A stretch of DNA of 5,955 nt from Sphingobacteriales bacterium. Lineage in GTDB: Bacteria > Bacteroidota > Bacteroidia > Sphingobacteriales > Sphingobacteriaceae. Numbering within the stretch: position 1 is the first letter of the stretch; every line of letters starts with the position of its first letter. A model generated the notes under the pieces. It worked only from the letters and a program-made list of their open reading frames with translations, was not told the origin of the DNA and made no database searches. This document shows, in pieces, positions 5,939 to 5,955 of the stretch. The position numbers and the translations under genes were made by a program. The DNA lies in the NCBI GenBank assembly GCA_947478655.1, contig CANJWU010000074.1:1-5955 (forward strand). The letters run 5' to 3'.

Positions 5939-5946
5939 TATTTTCG
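5939..5946 (+). promoter_or_regulatory. weak -7-like element facing the right edge
   Basis: TATTTTCG matches TAnnTTTG at five of six fixed positions and points rightward out of the window, which would fit a divergently transcribed gene beyond base 5955. No -33 element is seen at a normal distance, and the downstream gene is not visible, so this is only a pointer. Confidence 0.15.
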
Positions 5947-5955
5947 CTTATGCTA

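Noticed and set aside
5862..5955. Fluoride riboswitch ahead of the operon that contains the fluoride channel
   Set aside because: I could not find the conserved GC-rich pseudoknot elements of the crcB motif; the region is AT-rich, and the strong structure present is a simple palindrome.

Overview
The window looks like ordinary chromosomal DNA from a member of the Bacteroidota. The evidence is high AT content, translation starts with AT-rich leaders and no visible Shine-Dalgarno sequence, TAnnTTTG-like promoter elements, and a FabD, a TsaE and an extended alanine-dehydrogenase-like protein of the form I associate with this phylum. I cannot place it to genus. There is no RNA gene, mobile element, CRISPR array or phage signature, and every long stretch is coding.

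Layout, left to right. (1) 6-908, minus strand: a two-gene unit in which a small four-helix membrane protein of unknown function is followed directly (stop codon touching start codon) by a GNAT-family N-acetyltransferase. (2) 909-986: a divergent intergenic region holding two interlocked promoter-like elements and a dyad. (3) 987-3569, plus strand: fabD (malonyl-CoA:ACP transacylase), tsaE (ATPase of the tRNA t6A pathway) and an alanine dehydrogenase/transhydrogenase-like protein. The first two are 10 bases apart, and the third follows after 56 bases, perhaps with its own promoter. (4) 3571-5861, minus strand: a tight three-gene unit transcribed from right to left, made of an extended SDR (NAD(P)-dependent epimerase/reductase family), a FluC/CrcB fluoride channel and a tryptophan 2,3-dioxygenase family protein. 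The first two genes are 1 base apart, and the last two overlap by 14 bases. (5) 5862-5955: an upstream region with a near-perfect 26-bp palindrome three bases before the SDR start codon.

How the genes relate. fabD and tsaE are both core functions (fatty acid synthesis and tRNA modification) and are probably cotranscribed for convenience. The SDR-FluC-TDO unit mixes an unassigned oxidoreductase, fluoride export and the first step of tryptophan catabolism. No other kynurenine-pathway gene is visible, so a shared pathway cannot be argued from this window. The plus-strand and minus-strand blocks converge with stop codons one base apart and no recognisable terminator.

I do not see a new multi-gene system. 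The points that most deserve follow-up are the palindrome before the SDR operon, the mirrored divergent promoter region before fabD, and residue changes at expected active-site or pore positions in the alanine-dehydrogenase-like protein, the TDO and the FluC channel.
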